This document shows, in pieces, positions 27,827 through 37,130 of a stretch of DNA of 64,000 bases. The translations under genes and the position numbers were made by a program. How positions within the stretch are numbered: the stretch's first letter is position 1; every line of letters starts with the position of its first letter. Origin of the DNA: Natronincola ferrireducens (GTDB lineage Bacteria > Bacillota > Clostridia > Peptostreptococcales > Natronincolaceae); the NCBI RefSeq assembly GCF_900100845.1, contig NZ_FNFP01000001.1, forward strand, positions 310,001 to 374,000, read 5' to 3'. The notes below the pieces were generated by a model that was not told the origin of the DNA, ran no database searches, and saw only the letters and a program-made list of their open reading frames with translations.

Positions 27827-29443
27827 ATGAGAATTAACCATAACATTCCAGCACTAAATGCCCACAGACTTTTAACCCAAAACACCAATGCATCTTCAAA
27901 GGTGTTGGAAAGACTTTCTTCAGGGAAGAAAATTAATAAGGCTGCCGATGATGCAGCTGGAATGGCGATATCAGAGAAGATGAAGGCTCAGGTGAGGGGG
28001 TTAAAAAAGGCATCCCAAAACACCCTAGACGGCATCTCCCTTATCCAAACGGCAGAGGGAGCCATGAACGAAGTCCACTCCATGCTCCAAAGGATGAGGG
28101 AATTAGCAGTACAAGCAGCCAATGGTACTGTAACCGATGGAGATAGAAGTGCTATTCAGGATGAGATCAACCAGCTGACCTCAGAGGTCAACAGAATCGC
28201 CAATGGAACGGAATTTAATACAAGGAATATTCTCAGGGGTAATGAAGCACCTAATTCTAATACTACGGTACATAGGATGTCTACGGGAAACGCTGCTGTG
28301 TTTGTTTCTGACAAAGCTTTGGCAAATGATAATGATGTAGAAAATTTAGGTGATTTACAAACTCAAAAGCTTTCCATATGGATAGATGGACAGGAAAGAG
28401 AGGTTAGACTAGATAAGCTAGATGGGACAGAAAACGCTACAAAGGATAGTTTATTAGAAGCGTTAAACAATGCCATGGGGGACTTAGGTCAAGCTATTTG
28501 GACAGATGAAGATAAATTAGAGATTAGATCAACCTCTATTGGTGGAAGAAGCGAAGTTAAAATAACAGGTTCTCCAGTGGTTATGGAAGAATTATTTAAT
28601 GAAACTACGGAGACTACTATTATAGAAAAGGGAGAGTCTGAGAAAGACACAGGAAAGGCTACAGGCAGTATTTATTTCAACAATTTCCCTGCCATTGGTT
28701 CAACTATTACTATAGGTAATGAAAAAATTGAGTTCTATGATAGCAGTATTAGTCCTTATACTGGGTCCAATCGACCTATAAATTTAAACGGTAAAAATAG
28801 TATTGAAGATATAGTTAAAGAATTGGAAGATTTAAGTTTTGAAGGGGTTACTTTAAAACAGGATGAGAATGTTAAAGAAAGACTGATTATAGAAGCAGAA
28901 TCCACTGGTTTTGCTGGACAGGCAATCTTCCTAGAAGGTACACCTAAGGAATTTGTAACCAATCTACAGATTGGTCCCAACCAAGGTCAGGGCTTTAGAC
29001 TGTCGGTGGGGGATATTCGTGCTACCCAACTAGGTATTAGTGCAAAAGATCCCACTGGAAACACAGGTATTAAAGGGGCGGCTTTTCACAGTTTGATGGA
29101 GGTAACTGATGGACTTTCAGAGGCTACAGCAGAGCATGCCCTAGACGTATCTACAGAAGAAAGAGCAACAGCAGCTATAACTGTATATGATAACGCCATT
29201 GTCAAGCTGGCGGAGCTTAGGGGTTCCTTAGGAGCCATACAAAACCGCTTGGAATACACTGCCGCTAACCTAGATAATACAACAGAAAACCTAACGGCAG
29301 CTTTATCGAGAATTGAAGATGCTGATATGGCCCTAGAGATGTCGGAGTTTACTAAGTTAAACATCCTAACCCAATCAGGGGTAGCTATGCTGGCTCAAGC
29401 CAACCAAAGACCGCAATCGATTTTACAGTTGCTTGGAAGTTAG
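27827..29443 (+). CDS. hag: Flagellin
   Basis: The product has 538 residues. The N-terminal D0/D1 region is canonical (MRINHNIPALNAHRLLTQNT, LSSGKKINKAADDAAGMAIS, NTLDGISLIQTAEGAMNE). The C-terminal D1/D0 is also canonical (LGAIQNRLEYTAANLDNTTE, LTQSGVAMLAQANQRPQSIL). The variable central part (about residues 140-400), exposed on the filament surface, is larger than in the shortest flagellins. It is exported through the flagellar secretion system and polymerises into the filament. It is preceded by a sigma-D promoter and a strong AGGGGGAAG ribosome site, and followed by a FliS-like chaperone gene. Confidence 0.97.
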   Translation: MRINHNIPALNAHRLLTQNTNASSKVLERLSSGKKINKAADDAAGMAISEKMKAQVRGLKKASQNTLDGISLIQTAEGAMNEVHSMLQRMRELAVQAANGTVTDGDRSAIQDEINQLTSEVNRIANGTEFNTRNILRGNEAPNSNTTVHRMSTGNAAVFVSDKALANDNDVENLGDLQTQKLSIWIDGQEREVRLDKLDGTENATKDSLLEALNNAMGDLGQAIWTDEDKLEIRSTSIGGRSEVKITGSPVVMEELFNETTETTIIEKGESEKDTGKATGSIYFNNFPAIGSTITIGNEKIEFYDSSISPYTGSNRPINLNGKNSIEDIVKELEDLSFEGVTLKQDENVKERLIIEAESTGFAGQAIFLEGTPKEFVTNLQIGPNQGQGFRLSVGDIRATQLGISAKDPTGNTGIKGAAFHSLMEVTDGLSEATAEHALDVSTEERATAAITVYDNAIVKLAELRGSLGAIQNRLEYTAANLDNTTENLTAALSRIEDADMALEMSEFTKLNILTQSGVAMLAQANQRPQSILQLLGS

Positions 29444-29500
29444 TGAATAGTGCAGTAAAAGAATTATTAATTCCACCGAAGGTGGTAGTGGGGTGAAGAA

Positions 29501-29974
29501 ATGATAGAAAAAGAATATCTTGCAAATCGTGTAGCCAATGCCAATGGTGCTGAACTGGTGGCTATTTTATATGAGGGATTTATAGATACATTAGAGGATA
29601 GCATAGATTATTTAAAGATAGGGGCTTTTAAAAAGCTGAATGATTCCCTGCAAAAGGCTAGAGAAATTTTAGCGGAGCTGTTGAGTACTCTACAGGGGGA
29701 TTCAGAGATTGCAAACAATCTAAGAAGCATTTACCTTTATGTAAATCAGCTAATGACAGAAGGGGAAAGCCATAGGGATACTGACAAGCTAGAGATGGCT
29801 ATTAAAATTATGGCTCCTATCTATGAAGGCTGGAGGGAACTAGGGGATCAAGAGGATGGTCAGAACCAACAGGAAATCCTTGAAACTCCCAAAATTGTAG
29901 CAGGTATTACCTATGGTAAAGGACAGCTAAAGGATTATGTGATGAATGATGAAAACAAATGGGAAAAAGGATAG
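29501..29974 (+). CDS. Second FliS-like chaperone with C-terminal extension
   Basis: The product has 157 residues. The first 125 follow the FliS helical-bundle pattern (ANAAELV-like ANGAELVAILYEGFIDTLED, then ANNLRSIYLYVNQLMTEGES). A tail of about 35 residues (IVAGITYGKGQLKDYVMNDE) has no counterpart in the shorter FliS at 15210. Position directly after the flagellin gene suggests it serves this flagellin. GGTGGTAGTGGGGTGAAG precedes the ATG. The family call is good; the purpose of having two is unknown. Confidence 0.78.
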   Translation: MIEKEYLANRVANANGAELVAILYEGFIDTLEDSIDYLKIGAFKKLNDSLQKAREILAELLSTLQGDSEIANNLRSIYLYVNQLMTEGESHRDTDKLEMAIKIMAPIYEGWRELGDQEDGQNQQEILETPKIVAGITYGKGQLKDYVMNDENKWEKG

Positions 29975-29984
29975 ATATAGGGCC

Positions 29985-30012
29985 AACACCGTCTAATTAG
30001 ACGGTGTTTTGC
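29985..30012 (+). terminator. Terminator of the flagellin operon
   Basis: AACACCGTCTAATTAGACGG is the start of a perfect 24-bp palindrome, followed by TTTT. Confidence 0.8.
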
Positions 30013-30130
30013 TATGTATAATAATGAAGGTTGGAAGAGAAGATAAGAAAAAATCATATCAATAAGAAAAAAGACCATTAGATTATGATTATGATATAAT
30101 AGCTTTATGAATAACGAAGGAGGCCTGGGA

Positions 30131-32314
30131 ATGAAGATTACAAAACAGCTGGTGAAGGAATTTCAATTAAAGGAATTTCAAGTAACCAATACAATAGCCC
30201 TAATAGACGAAGGAAATACCATACCCTTTATTGCCCGTTATCGTAAGGAAAAGACGGGGGAATTAAGCGATACTGTGCTGAGGGAGTTAGGGGAGCGTTT
30301 AACCTACTTAAGAAATCTGGAGGCTAAAAGGGAAGAAATTAGTCGACTTATTCAAGAGCAGGAAAAGCTGACACCGGAGCTTGAAGAAAAGATTGAGAAT
30401 GCTAAAACCCTACAGGAGATAGAGGATATCTATCGACCCTTTCGACCCAAACGTAGAACGAGGGCCACGATTGCAAAGGAAAAGGGACTGGAGCCATTGG
30501 CAGCAATTGTTTATGAACAACAGCTGGAGCAGGGAAACATAGAGGATATAGCAAAGGCCTATGTTAATCCTGAAAAAGAAGTAAATACTATAGAGGATGC
30601 TTTAAATGGTGCCATGGACATCATTGCAGAAATCATATCCGACAATGCTGATTACCGGAAGGCTATAAGGGATATTACTTTTAAAGAAGGCATCATCTCT
30701 TCTAAAGCCACCGATGCTGAAAAATCCTCTGTTTATGAAATGTACTATGACTATAAGGAAAAGATCAACACGGCAGCGGAGCATAGAATATTGGCCATGA
30801 ATCGTGGAGAAAAGGAAGAGTTTTTAAAGGTTAAAATAGACATAGATGCAGAAAAAATATTTTATTATTTAAAGAAAAAGCTTTTAAAAACCAAGGATAG
30901 CATTACTACCCCCTATGTGGCAACAGCCCTTGAGGATGCCTATAAGCGATTAATCGGTCCTTCTATTGAAAGGGAAATCCGTGCTATGCTTACAGAAAAG
31001 GCGGAGGAAAAAGCCATAAAGGTCTTTGGGGAAAATTTGAAAAGACTTTTACTACAGCCTCCTGTTAAGGATAAGGTGGTAATGGGCTTTGATCCTGCCT
31101 ATCGAACGGGCTGCAAGATTGCTGTGGTAGATGGGACTGGAAAGCTGTTGGAAACCACCACAGTATATCCTACTGCACCCCAAAACAATATAGATGGTAG
31201 TAAAGAAAAGCTAAAGGAAATGATTACTGCCTATGGGGTAGATGTTATTGCAATAGGCAATGGTACAGCATCAAGGGAGTCGGAGGTTTTTGTTGCAGAT
31301 ATGCTAAAGGAGATTGACAGAAGGGTTTATTATATGATTATCAGTGAAGCGGGGGCTTCGGTTTATTCGGCCTCAGACCTAGCCTCAAAGGAATATCCTG
31401 ATATCAATGTCTCCCTAAGGGGGGCCATATCCATCGCTAGAAGGCTTCAGGACCCCTTGGCGGAGCTGGTGAAAATTGATCCTAAGCACGTAGGTGTAGG
31501 ACAATATCAGCATGATGTAAATCAAAAGCGATTGGATGAAGCCCTAAAGGGTGTGGTGGAGGATTGTGTAAATAGTGTAGGTATAGACTTAAACACTGCA
31601 TCTCCTTCTCTATTACAGTACATAGCTGGGATTAGCAAGGCTGTGGCGGAAAATATAGTAAAGTACAGGGAAGAGGAAGGAAAGTTTACCAATCGTAAGC
31701 AATTAAACAAGGTAAAGCGTCTAGGGCCAGCAGCCTTCCAGCAGGCGGCAGGATTTTTAAGGATTTCTGATGGAAAAAATCCTTTAGACAATACGGGGGT
31801 CCATCCAGAATCCTATGGTGCGGCAGAAAAACTATTAACTGTTTTAGGCTATGGATTAACTTCCATTACCAACAAAGAATTACGGGATATAGAAGATAGA
31901 GTGAAGAATCATAAGGAAGAAGTATTGGCTAAAGAACTGGATATAGGAGTACCTACCCTAAGGGATATTGTAAAGGAGTTGAAAAAGCCTGGCAGGGACC
32001 CAAGGGAAGAAATGCCAAAGCCTATTTTTAGAACCGATGTATTAAAGCTGGAGGATTTAAAGGTGGATATGATGTTGACGGGGACTGTGAGAAATGTTCT
32101 GGATTTTGGAGCTTTTATAGATATTGGCTTAAAAAATGATGGCTTAGTCCATATATCAGAATTAAGTGACCGCTTTGTTAAAAATCCTATGGATGTTGTG
32201 GCAGTAGGAGATATTGTCCAGGTAAGGGTTCTTTCAGTAGACCTCAATAAAGGGAGAGTTGCCCTTTCAATGAAGGAAATCCATTGCAAAAATTCATGTG
32301 GAGAAAAAGAATAA
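30131..32314 (+). CDS. tex: Transcription accessory protein Tex (S1 RNA-binding)
   Basis: The product has 727 residues. The start at 30131 has AAGGAGG seven bases upstream; the frame opens at 30107. The N-terminal Tex helical region (IALIDEGNTIPFIARYRKEK) is followed by a YqgF/RNase H-like core (VVMGFDPAYRTGCKIAVVDG), helix-hairpin-helix motifs (DLNTASPSLLQYIAGISKAV, VKRLGPAAFQQAAGFLRI) and a C-terminal S1 domain (MMLTGTVRNVLDFGAFIDIG). Tex is a nucleic-acid-binding protein linked to transcription processivity. It is a single gene, unrelated to the flagellar genes before it. Confidence 0.96.
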   Translation: MKITKQLVKEFQLKEFQVTNTIALIDEGNTIPFIARYRKEKTGELSDTVLRELGERLTYLRNLEAKREEISRLIQEQEKLTPELEEKIENAKTLQEIEDIYRPFRPKRRTRATIAKEKGLEPLAAIVYEQQLEQGNIEDIAKAYVNPEKEVNTIEDALNGAMDIIAEIISDNADYRKAIRDITFKEGIISSKATDAEKSSVYEMYYDYKEKINTAAEHRILAMNRGEKEEFLKVKIDIDAEKIFYYLKKKLLKTKDSITTPYVATALEDAYKRLIGPSIEREIRAMLTEKAEEKAIKVFGENLKRLLLQPPVKDKVVMGFDPAYRTGCKIAVVDGTGKLLETTTVYPTAPQNNIDGSKEKLKEMITAYGVDVIAIGNGTASRESEVFVADMLKEIDRRVYYMIISEAGASVYSASDLASKEYPDINVSLRGAISIARRLQDPLAELVKIDPKHVGVGQYQHDVNQKRLDEALKGVVEDCVNSVGIDLNTASPSLLQYIAGISKAVAENIVKYREEEGKFTNRKQLNKVKRLGPAAFQQAAGFLRISDGKNPLDNTGVHPESYGAAEKLLTVLGYGLTSITNKELRDIEDRVKNHKEEVLAKELDIGVPTLRDIVKELKKPGRDPREEMPKPIFRTDVLKLEDLKVDMMLTGTVRNVLDFGAFIDIGLKNDGLVHISELSDRFVKNPMDVVAVGDIVQVRVLSVDLNKGRVALSMKEIHCKNSCGEKE

Positions 32315-32398
32315 AAAAATATTTATTCCTTTGAAACTTTTTTAAAATAGGAACCGTCTAATAATAGATAGGGAAATATTTGGATAAGGAGTTTATTT

Positions 32399-32893
32399 AT
32401 GGAAACAGTGCCGTTGAAGGTTGTTGTATTGAATGCTATACCAGAGGCTATTGTCCTAATGTACTTAGGATTGACGCTAATTGGTATTAAACCAGATAAG
32501 AAAAGAGTAGTGGTGGCGGGTATACTTCAGGGGGCTGCCTATTACTATATAAGAAAAAATGTGGATTTTGGCACCCACATCTTTATGCAATGCGCATCCT
32601 TTGTTTTGCTAACATGGCTTATTGTGAAGGTATCCTTTATAGCTTCAGTAATAGCCAATACTGTTAGTATCACCCTTGCAATATTGTTGGAGAGTTCTAT
32701 AGGTTTTATGATCGCCTATATAACAGGGATTACAATAACAGAAATGATGTCTAGGGAGTGGATACGGGTTTTATGGTGTTTACCCTATTTATTTGTAATC
32801 CTGTTTATCACCTTCTTAGTAGGGAAGTACAAATTTACCCTTGAGGAAGAAATTTCTTTAATAAAGAAGATAGATAAAAGGGTAAAAGGCTAA
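32399..32893 (+). CDS. Unknown integral membrane protein
   Basis: The product has 164 residues with five strongly hydrophobic segments (about 10-28, 36-52, 60-78, 82-112 and 122-142) and a charged, lysine-rich C-terminal tail of about 20 residues. AAGGAG precedes the ATG. I do not recognise the family. Its layout recalls the free-standing membrane sensor part of some GHKL kinases, but no kinase follows. It lies between tex and the FMN riboswitch and has no obvious functional partner. Confidence 0.7.
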   Translation: METVPLKVVVLNAIPEAIVLMYLGLTLIGIKPDKKRVVVAGILQGAAYYYIRKNVDFGTHIFMQCASFVLLTWLIVKVSFIASVIANTVSITLAILLESSIGFMIAYITGITITEMMSREWIRVLWCLPYLFVILFITFLVGKYKFTLEEEISLIKKIDKRVKG

Positions 32894-32963
32894 AAAGCCT
32901 ATTGCAAAGAAATAGAAAAAGCATTATAATGAAGGCAAGAAATAGGAAAATTAAATAGAGTAT

Positions 32964-33082
32964 TTACTCTTCAGGGCAGGGTGAAATTCCCGACCGGCGG
33001 TTAAAGTCCGCGACTCGGCTCCGCAGCCGATTGATCTGGTGTAATTCCAGTACCGACAGTAAAGTCTGGATGGGAGAAGATG
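32964..33082 (+). promoter_or_regulatory. FMN riboswitch (RFN element)
   Basis: The conserved RFN core is clear: CAGGGCAGGGTGAAATTC near the start, GACCGGCGGT with its partner loops, GGTGTAATTCCAGTACCGAC, and the closing GGATGGGAGAAGA. It senses flavin mononucleotide. A terminator hairpin and then a riboflavin transporter gene follow, so high FMN should stop transcription of ribU. Confidence 0.96.
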
Positions 33083-33114
33083 TGAATGTAGGAGTTTTTT
33101 TACATGTTATTTAC

Positions 33115-33148
33115 ACGTCTGAAGGGTTTTTGTCTTCAGGCGTTTTTG
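33115..33148 (+). terminator. Riboswitch-controlled terminator
   Basis: ACGTCTGAAG and CTTCAGGCGT form a 10-bp stem followed by TTTTT. The upstream TGTGAATGTA can pair with TACA and ATTTACAC just before and inside the 5' arm, giving a plausible antiterminator. Confidence 0.85.
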
Positions 33149-33215
33149 ATTTAATAAAACGACTCTGAAAATTCTCCCCTAAAATTTAAATTAAATCATT
33201 AGGGAGGCATTGTTT

Positions 33216-33827
33216 ATGCAAAATCTACAAAAAACAATTAGCTACAAATCAAAGGTATTTAGCACCAGCAATTTAGTAAAAATGTCAATTTTAGCAATAT
33301 TTTCTTATGTATTAATGTTGGTTAGCTTTCCATTACCTATTTTTCCTGGTTTTTTAAAGTTGGACTTAAGTGATGTACCACCATTGATTGGAGGATTTGC
33401 TTTAGGACCTGTAGCAGGAATGCTAATCCAATTAATAAAAAACATTTTACATTTTATCACAAAGACTTCCACTGGTGGTGTAGGAGAGTTATCTAACTTT
33501 ATTGTAGGAAGCTCTTATGTTATTACAGCATCTTTCATCTATCATTTAAAGAAAGACAGAACCCACGCAATTGTTGGAGTAATCCTAGGTACTATATTTA
33601 TGGCTGTTACAGGAGCATTGTCCAATACCTACTTAATCCTTCCTTTTTACTCAAACTTTATGCCTATAGATGCTATTGTAAAAATGGGAACGGTTATTAA
33701 CAGTAGAATTGTAGATGTTCCAACCCTAGTCCTTTACGGTATTACACCTTTTAATATTTTTAAAGGAGCTGTCATAGCTTGTATAACACTACTTATCTAC
33801 AAAAAAATATCTCCACTTCTTAAGTAG
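33216..33827 (+). CDS. ribU: Riboflavin ECF transporter substrate-binding subunit RibU
   Basis: The product has 203 residues with six hydrophobic segments. The ATG at 33216 has AGGGAGG eight bases upstream; the TTG at 33210 is too close. RibU marks include FPLPIFPGFLKLDLSDVPPL, GFALGPVAGMLIQLIKN and NTYLILPFYSNFMPIDAI. RibU is the S-component that captures riboflavin and works with the shared EcfAA'T energising module, which is not in the window. Control by the FMN riboswitch upstream confirms the vitamin. Confidence 0.96.
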   Translation: MQNLQKTISYKSKVFSTSNLVKMSILAIFSYVLMLVSFPLPIFPGFLKLDLSDVPPLIGGFALGPVAGMLIQLIKNILHFITKTSTGGVGELSNFIVGSSYVITASFIYHLKKDRTHAIVGVILGTIFMAVTGALSNTYLILPFYSNFMPIDAIVKMGTVINSRIVDVPTLVLYGITPFNIFKGAVIACITLLIYKKISPLLK

Positions 33828-33835
33828 ATGCCCGA

Positions 33836-33886
33836 TAAGTAGACAACCAAAAGTTTGATTTTTAACTTTTGTGTTGGTCACTTATA
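33836..33886 (-). repeat. Dispersed structured element, short copy
   Basis: Starting at TAAGTAGACAACC, about 50 bases match the reverse complement of 44068-44117 at about 80 percent by eye. The central stem differs by a compensating pair (AAAAGTT/AACTTTT here, GAAAGTT/AACTTTC there), which argues for a conserved RNA hairpin. Confidence 0.55.
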
Positions 33887-33901
33887 CAGAGTGCAAGAAC
33901 T

Positions 33902-33932
33902 AAAAAACTGCTGATTTTACAGCAGTTTTTTA
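33902..33932. terminator. Bidirectional terminator between ribU and the acidic secreted protein
   Basis: AAAAAACTGCTG and CAGCAGTTTTTT form a perfect 12-bp stem. Confidence 0.85.
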
Positions 33933-33974
33933 GCTTTTTAAAAAGCAACCCATATATTAAAAGGAAGTGTACTA

Positions 33975-35015
33975 TTAATTGGCTTTTCTAGCCTTAGCAT
34001 TGGCAGCGTTTCCTCTACCTTGATTTCCGGTATTACCGTTATTTCTACTATTACCATTTCCGTTGTTTGATTTGTTATCCCTATCATTGTTGGACCACTT
34101 GTCTACAGAAGTTGTTGTCACAGTAGCTTCAGCTTCTTTGTTTTTTGCTTGTTTTTCTACTGCTTTTATAGGTGCTATTACCCTTTCCTTTCTTTGTTGC
34201 TTTAGGGCTTCTTGCTGTTGTTTAATTTCAGCTTTAATAGCTCCCCTTTCAAACTTCCTTTCATTAAGGACTTCCCTCTTTTCTGCTAAAAATTCCTGTT
34301 GGATTTGTTGTCTTAATTGTTTTTCCCAATCCCCAGCATTTTCAATAAACTCGATAAATTCATTGGTTTCCTTTGCTACCTTAATTTGGTCTTCTAGGGT
34401 CTTAACCTCTGCTTCTAATGCTTCTCTTTCCTCTTCGGTTAAATCCTCTCCTAATAGAGCTTCCTGAAGGTTTTGAAGCTGAGTCTCTAACGCCTCTAAT
34501 TCTTCAGGAGAAATAGGTTCAAGTGTTTTTTCCCCCATGCTTATTTGACAGCTTAAAATGCGAAGCTCAGTTTTGCGGATGTTTTTACGAATCGCTGGTT
34601 TTGCCACATCTGGAACACGATCATAGATAGCCTGGAACTTTACTAGTTTAAGATAAAGGTTTTGTAATGCTTCTTTAGATATCTCTTCCTCTGGTGTATC
34701 TTCATCCTCATCTTCTTCATCATATATGCCTTCTACTTCGTCCTCATCCTTATCCTCATCTTCTAATTCTTCTTCTAGCTCATCTAGTATTTCTTCGATT
34801 AACCCATCAAGTTCATCCTCATCCAGGTCTAAATCTAGATCCTCTAGCAACTCTTTGATTATATCTACATCAATTTCAGGAGCATCCTCCATGTCCTCTA
34901 CATCCACTGTAATGTCGATGATGTCTCCATCAACAAGTCCTTCACCAGCAAAGGCATAGATGGCAGAACCCATTAATAAACAACCACTGATAATAAAAGC
35001 TAAAGTTTTTTTCAT
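33975..35015 (-). CDS. Secreted acidic, coiled-coil protein of unknown function
   Basis: The product has 346 residues. A Sec signal peptide (about 1-23, ending YAFAGE) is followed by a very acidic stretch to about residue 112, packed with Asp and Glu. A predicted coiled-coil region runs to about 290 (ELEALETQLQNLQEALL, and LEDQIKVAKETNEFIEF). The tail of about 50 residues is rich in Asn and Gly. I do not recognise a family. The acidic block could bind cations or the cell wall, but that is only a guess. GGGGGAACAAAAG precedes the ATG on the minus strand, and a TATAAT lies about 35 bases further up. Confidence 0.75.
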   Translation of the reverse strand: MKKTLAFIISGCLLMGSAIYAFAGEGLVDGDIIDITVDVEDMEDAPEIDVDIIKELLEDLDLDLDEDELDGLIEEILDELEEELEDEDKDEDEVEGIYDEEDEDEDTPEEEISKEALQNLYLKLVKFQAIYDRVPDVAKPAIRKNIRKTELRILSCQISMGEKTLEPISPEELEALETQLQNLQEALLGEDLTEEEREALEAEVKTLEDQIKVAKETNEFIEFIENAGDWEKQLRQQIQQEFLAEKREVLNERKFERGAIKAEIKQQQEALKQQRKERVIAPIKAVEKQAKNKEAEATVTTTSVDKWSNNDRDNKSNNGNGNSRNNGNTGNQGRGNAANAKARKAN

Positions 35016-35503
35016 CTTTTGTTCCCCCTTATAATGTTTTTCTGTATATTATACGATAAAAAAAATTTTTTTAGGGGGCGGAATGTCGAAATAAGTCTAA
35101 AGAACTAAAATAATAAGGAAAATATTCACAATAAAGAACAGGTTTTTTGTAAAGTCCTGTAGATAAAAAATTGAATTATGTTAAAATAAAGTATGGATAA
35201 GTAGGAATTCACCCATACCTAACTTAGTTTCATAAAGGATATAGATGGACAGTAGTTAAAACATTACTGCGGTGACTAAACATTAATGAATAGTGAATAA
35301 TGAATAGTAAATAATGAATAATGAAAGGCAAAATCCCAAATAACCGATAATAGATAAATACCAACTTTTATTCAATATTCTAATTAATCGACTAATTTAG
35401 GAGGTTAAGCTTGTTTTTAAAAAATGGTTGTGTAACGATTATTATACTGAATCCTACAGAAGAAAGTAGAGTAATAAATAGAAAAGATAAGTAGGTGCTA
35501 AGG
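35016..35503. repeat. AT-rich gap with heptamer tandem repeat (35284-35325)
   Basis: No gene is seen. Six copies of a 7-base unit related to TAATGAA stand in tandem at 35284-35325, and a similar heptamer array occurs at 42388-42460. The left edge carries the promoter of the divergent secreted protein gene (TATAAT on the minus strand at 35048-35053). Confidence 0.6.
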
Positions 35504-35959
35504 ATGAAATGTGTAAAAGCTTTGACTGAGAAGGAAACGGAAGCTTTAGGAATAAAGCTGGGAAGTTTGATGGGACCTGGAGATGTGCTGTGCTTGATAG
35601 GAGATTTAGGTGCTGGTAAAACCACCTTTACAAAAGCCTTTGCAATAGGTTTAGATATTATGGAGGATGTTACCAGTCCAACCTTTACGATAGTTCAAGA
35701 ATATGAAGGGAGAATACCCCTTTATCATTTTGATGTCTATCGTGTTAGTCACGTCAGGGAAATGGAGGATATTCCCTATGAGGAATATTTTTATGGTGAT
35801 GGGGTATGTGTCATTGAATGGGCCCATCTAATTGAGGAGGTTCTTCCTAAAGATTATTTAAAAATAGAGATAAAATATATAGGCCCACAAGAACGGGAGA
35901 TATGCTTTCAAGCCACAAATGCTTATTATGAAAAACAAATAGAGGAGTTGTTACAGTAA
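35504..35959 (+). CDS. tsaE: tRNA threonylcarbamoyladenosine biosynthesis ATPase TsaE
   Basis: The product has 151 residues. The ATG at 35504 is preferred, with TAGGTG upstream; a GTG at 35495 is also in frame. It shows the Walker A GDLGAGKTTFTKAFA, the Thr-rich VTSPTFTIVQEYEGR and the YHFDVYRV segment typical of TsaE. It powers the TsaB-TsaD complex that makes t6A at position 37 of ANN-decoding tRNAs. It is the first gene of tsaE-tsaB-rimI, and its stop overlaps the tsaB start by one base. Confidence 0.96.
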   Translation: MKCVKALTEKETEALGIKLGSLMGPGDVLCLIGDLGAGKTTFTKAFAIGLDIMEDVTSPTFTIVQEYEGRIPLYHFDVYRVSHVREMEDIPYEEYFYGDGVCVIEWAHLIEEVLPKDYLKIEIKYIGPQEREICFQATNAYYEKQIEELLQ

Positions 35960-36669
35960 TGAAAATGCTAGCACTGGACACCTCATCCATCGTTGCCACT
36001 GTAGCTATTTTAGATGAGGATAAATTGGTGGGGGAATACATATTAAACCATAAAAAAACCCATTCTCAAAAACTAATGCCTATGATTGAGGATATTTTGA
36101 AAAGCTGTGAATTGACACCAAAGGATATTGATGTTTTTGCTGTAGCCTTGGGTCCAGGTTCCTTTACTGGTCTTAGAATAGGCTTGGCCACCATCAAGGC
36201 AATGGCTCAAGCATTGGAGAAACCCGTCATAGGGGTATCTACCTTGGAGGCTTTAACCTACAATCTTCCCTATGCTAAAGAACTGGTATGTCCCATACTG
36301 GATGCCCAGCGGGATTTGGTTTATACAGGGCTTTATCAATGGCAACAGGGGGAATTTATTAAGGTGATGGAGGAGGAGGTTGTTACCATAGAAGCTCTAT
36401 TAGAAAACCTTAAGACAAGGGGAGAAAAAGTAATCTTTTTAGGAGATGCTTTAGAAAAATTTCGAGGGGTTATTTTACAGGAATTGAAGGAAAATGCCAT
36501 CATCCCCCCTGCTATAGTAAGGATGCCCAGGGCTTCCTCGGTTGCAGAGTTGGCCAGCAGAAGGAGAAGGGCAGGAAATCTACAGAAGGCCTCGGAGGTA
36601 TTACCTATTTACATGAGAAAATCCCAAGCAGAAAACCAGTGGGAAGAACGTATGAATAAGGGGAAGTAG
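35959..36669 (+). CDS. tsaB: tRNA threonylcarbamoyladenosine biosynthesis protein TsaB
   Basis: The product has 236 residues. The N-terminal ASKHA-type strand MKMLALDTSSIVATVAILDE and the loop ALGPGSFTGLRIGLATIKAM identify TsaB, an inactive paralogue of TsaD that scaffolds the t6A complex. The C-terminus carries the usual YMRKSQAE ending. The gene is translationally coupled to tsaE and followed by rimI after five bases. tsaD itself lies 6 kb downstream in this window. Confidence 0.96.
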   Translation: MKMLALDTSSIVATVAILDEDKLVGEYILNHKKTHSQKLMPMIEDILKSCELTPKDIDVFAVALGPGSFTGLRIGLATIKAMAQALEKPVIGVSTLEALTYNLPYAKELVCPILDAQRDLVYTGLYQWQQGEFIKVMEEEVVTIEALLENLKTRGEKVIFLGDALEKFRGVILQELKENAIIPPAIVRMPRASSVAELASRRRRAGNLQKASEVLPIYMRKSQAENQWEERMNKGK

Positions 36670-36674
36670 AAGAT

Positions 36675-37130
36675 ATGGAGGAATTGGAAGTAAGAAGGAT
36701 GTTGTTGAAGGATATTGACGATGTAGTAGAAATAGAAAAAAGATGCTTTCCCATACCGTGGACTAGGGGGGCTTTTGAAACGGAGCTAAGGAAAAACAAA
36801 TTAGCTCTATACTTTGTTGGTCTATGGAGGGGGAAGGTAGTAGGGTATGGAGGTATGTGGCTGATTATAGATGAGGGTCATATTACCAACATAGCTGTCC
36901 ATCCCGATTATCAAGGAAGGAAAGTAGGAGAAGCTATTGTTGAGGCTATTATAGAGGAAGCTAAGGCAAGAAGAATTTATCGTATTACACTAGAGGTAAG
37001 GAAGTCCAATGATATAGCACAAAATCTTTATAAGAAATTAGGGTTCATAACCTGTGGCATAAGACCCGGCTATTATAGTGATAATGGTGAAGATGCCATG
37101 ATTATGTGGAAGGAGCTAGCATCTATATAA
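36675..37130 (+). CDS. rimI: Ribosomal protein S18-alanine N-acetyltransferase RimI
   Basis: The product has 151 residues, a GNAT acetyltransferase. It begins with VRRMLLKDIDDVVEIEKRCF and PWTRGAFETEL. The acetyl-CoA loop is HPDYQGRKVGEAI, and the C-terminus has NLYKKLGFITCGIRPGYYSD, all standard for RimI. It acetylates the N-terminus of ribosomal protein S18. The tsaE-tsaB-rimI order is common in Firmicutes. Confidence 0.94.
   Translation: MEELEVRRMLLKDIDDVVEIEKRCFPIPWTRGAFETELRKNKLALYFVGLWRGKVVGYGGMWLIIDEGHITNIAVHPDYQGRKVGEAIVEAIIEEAKARRIYRITLEVRKSNDIAQNLYKKLGFITCGIRPGYYSDNGEDAMIMWKELASI

Noticed and set aside
34063-34959. Plus-strand frames rich in Ser opposite the acidic secreted protein
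   Set aside because: They are the complement of Asp/Glu-rich codons, giving artificial Ser runs.
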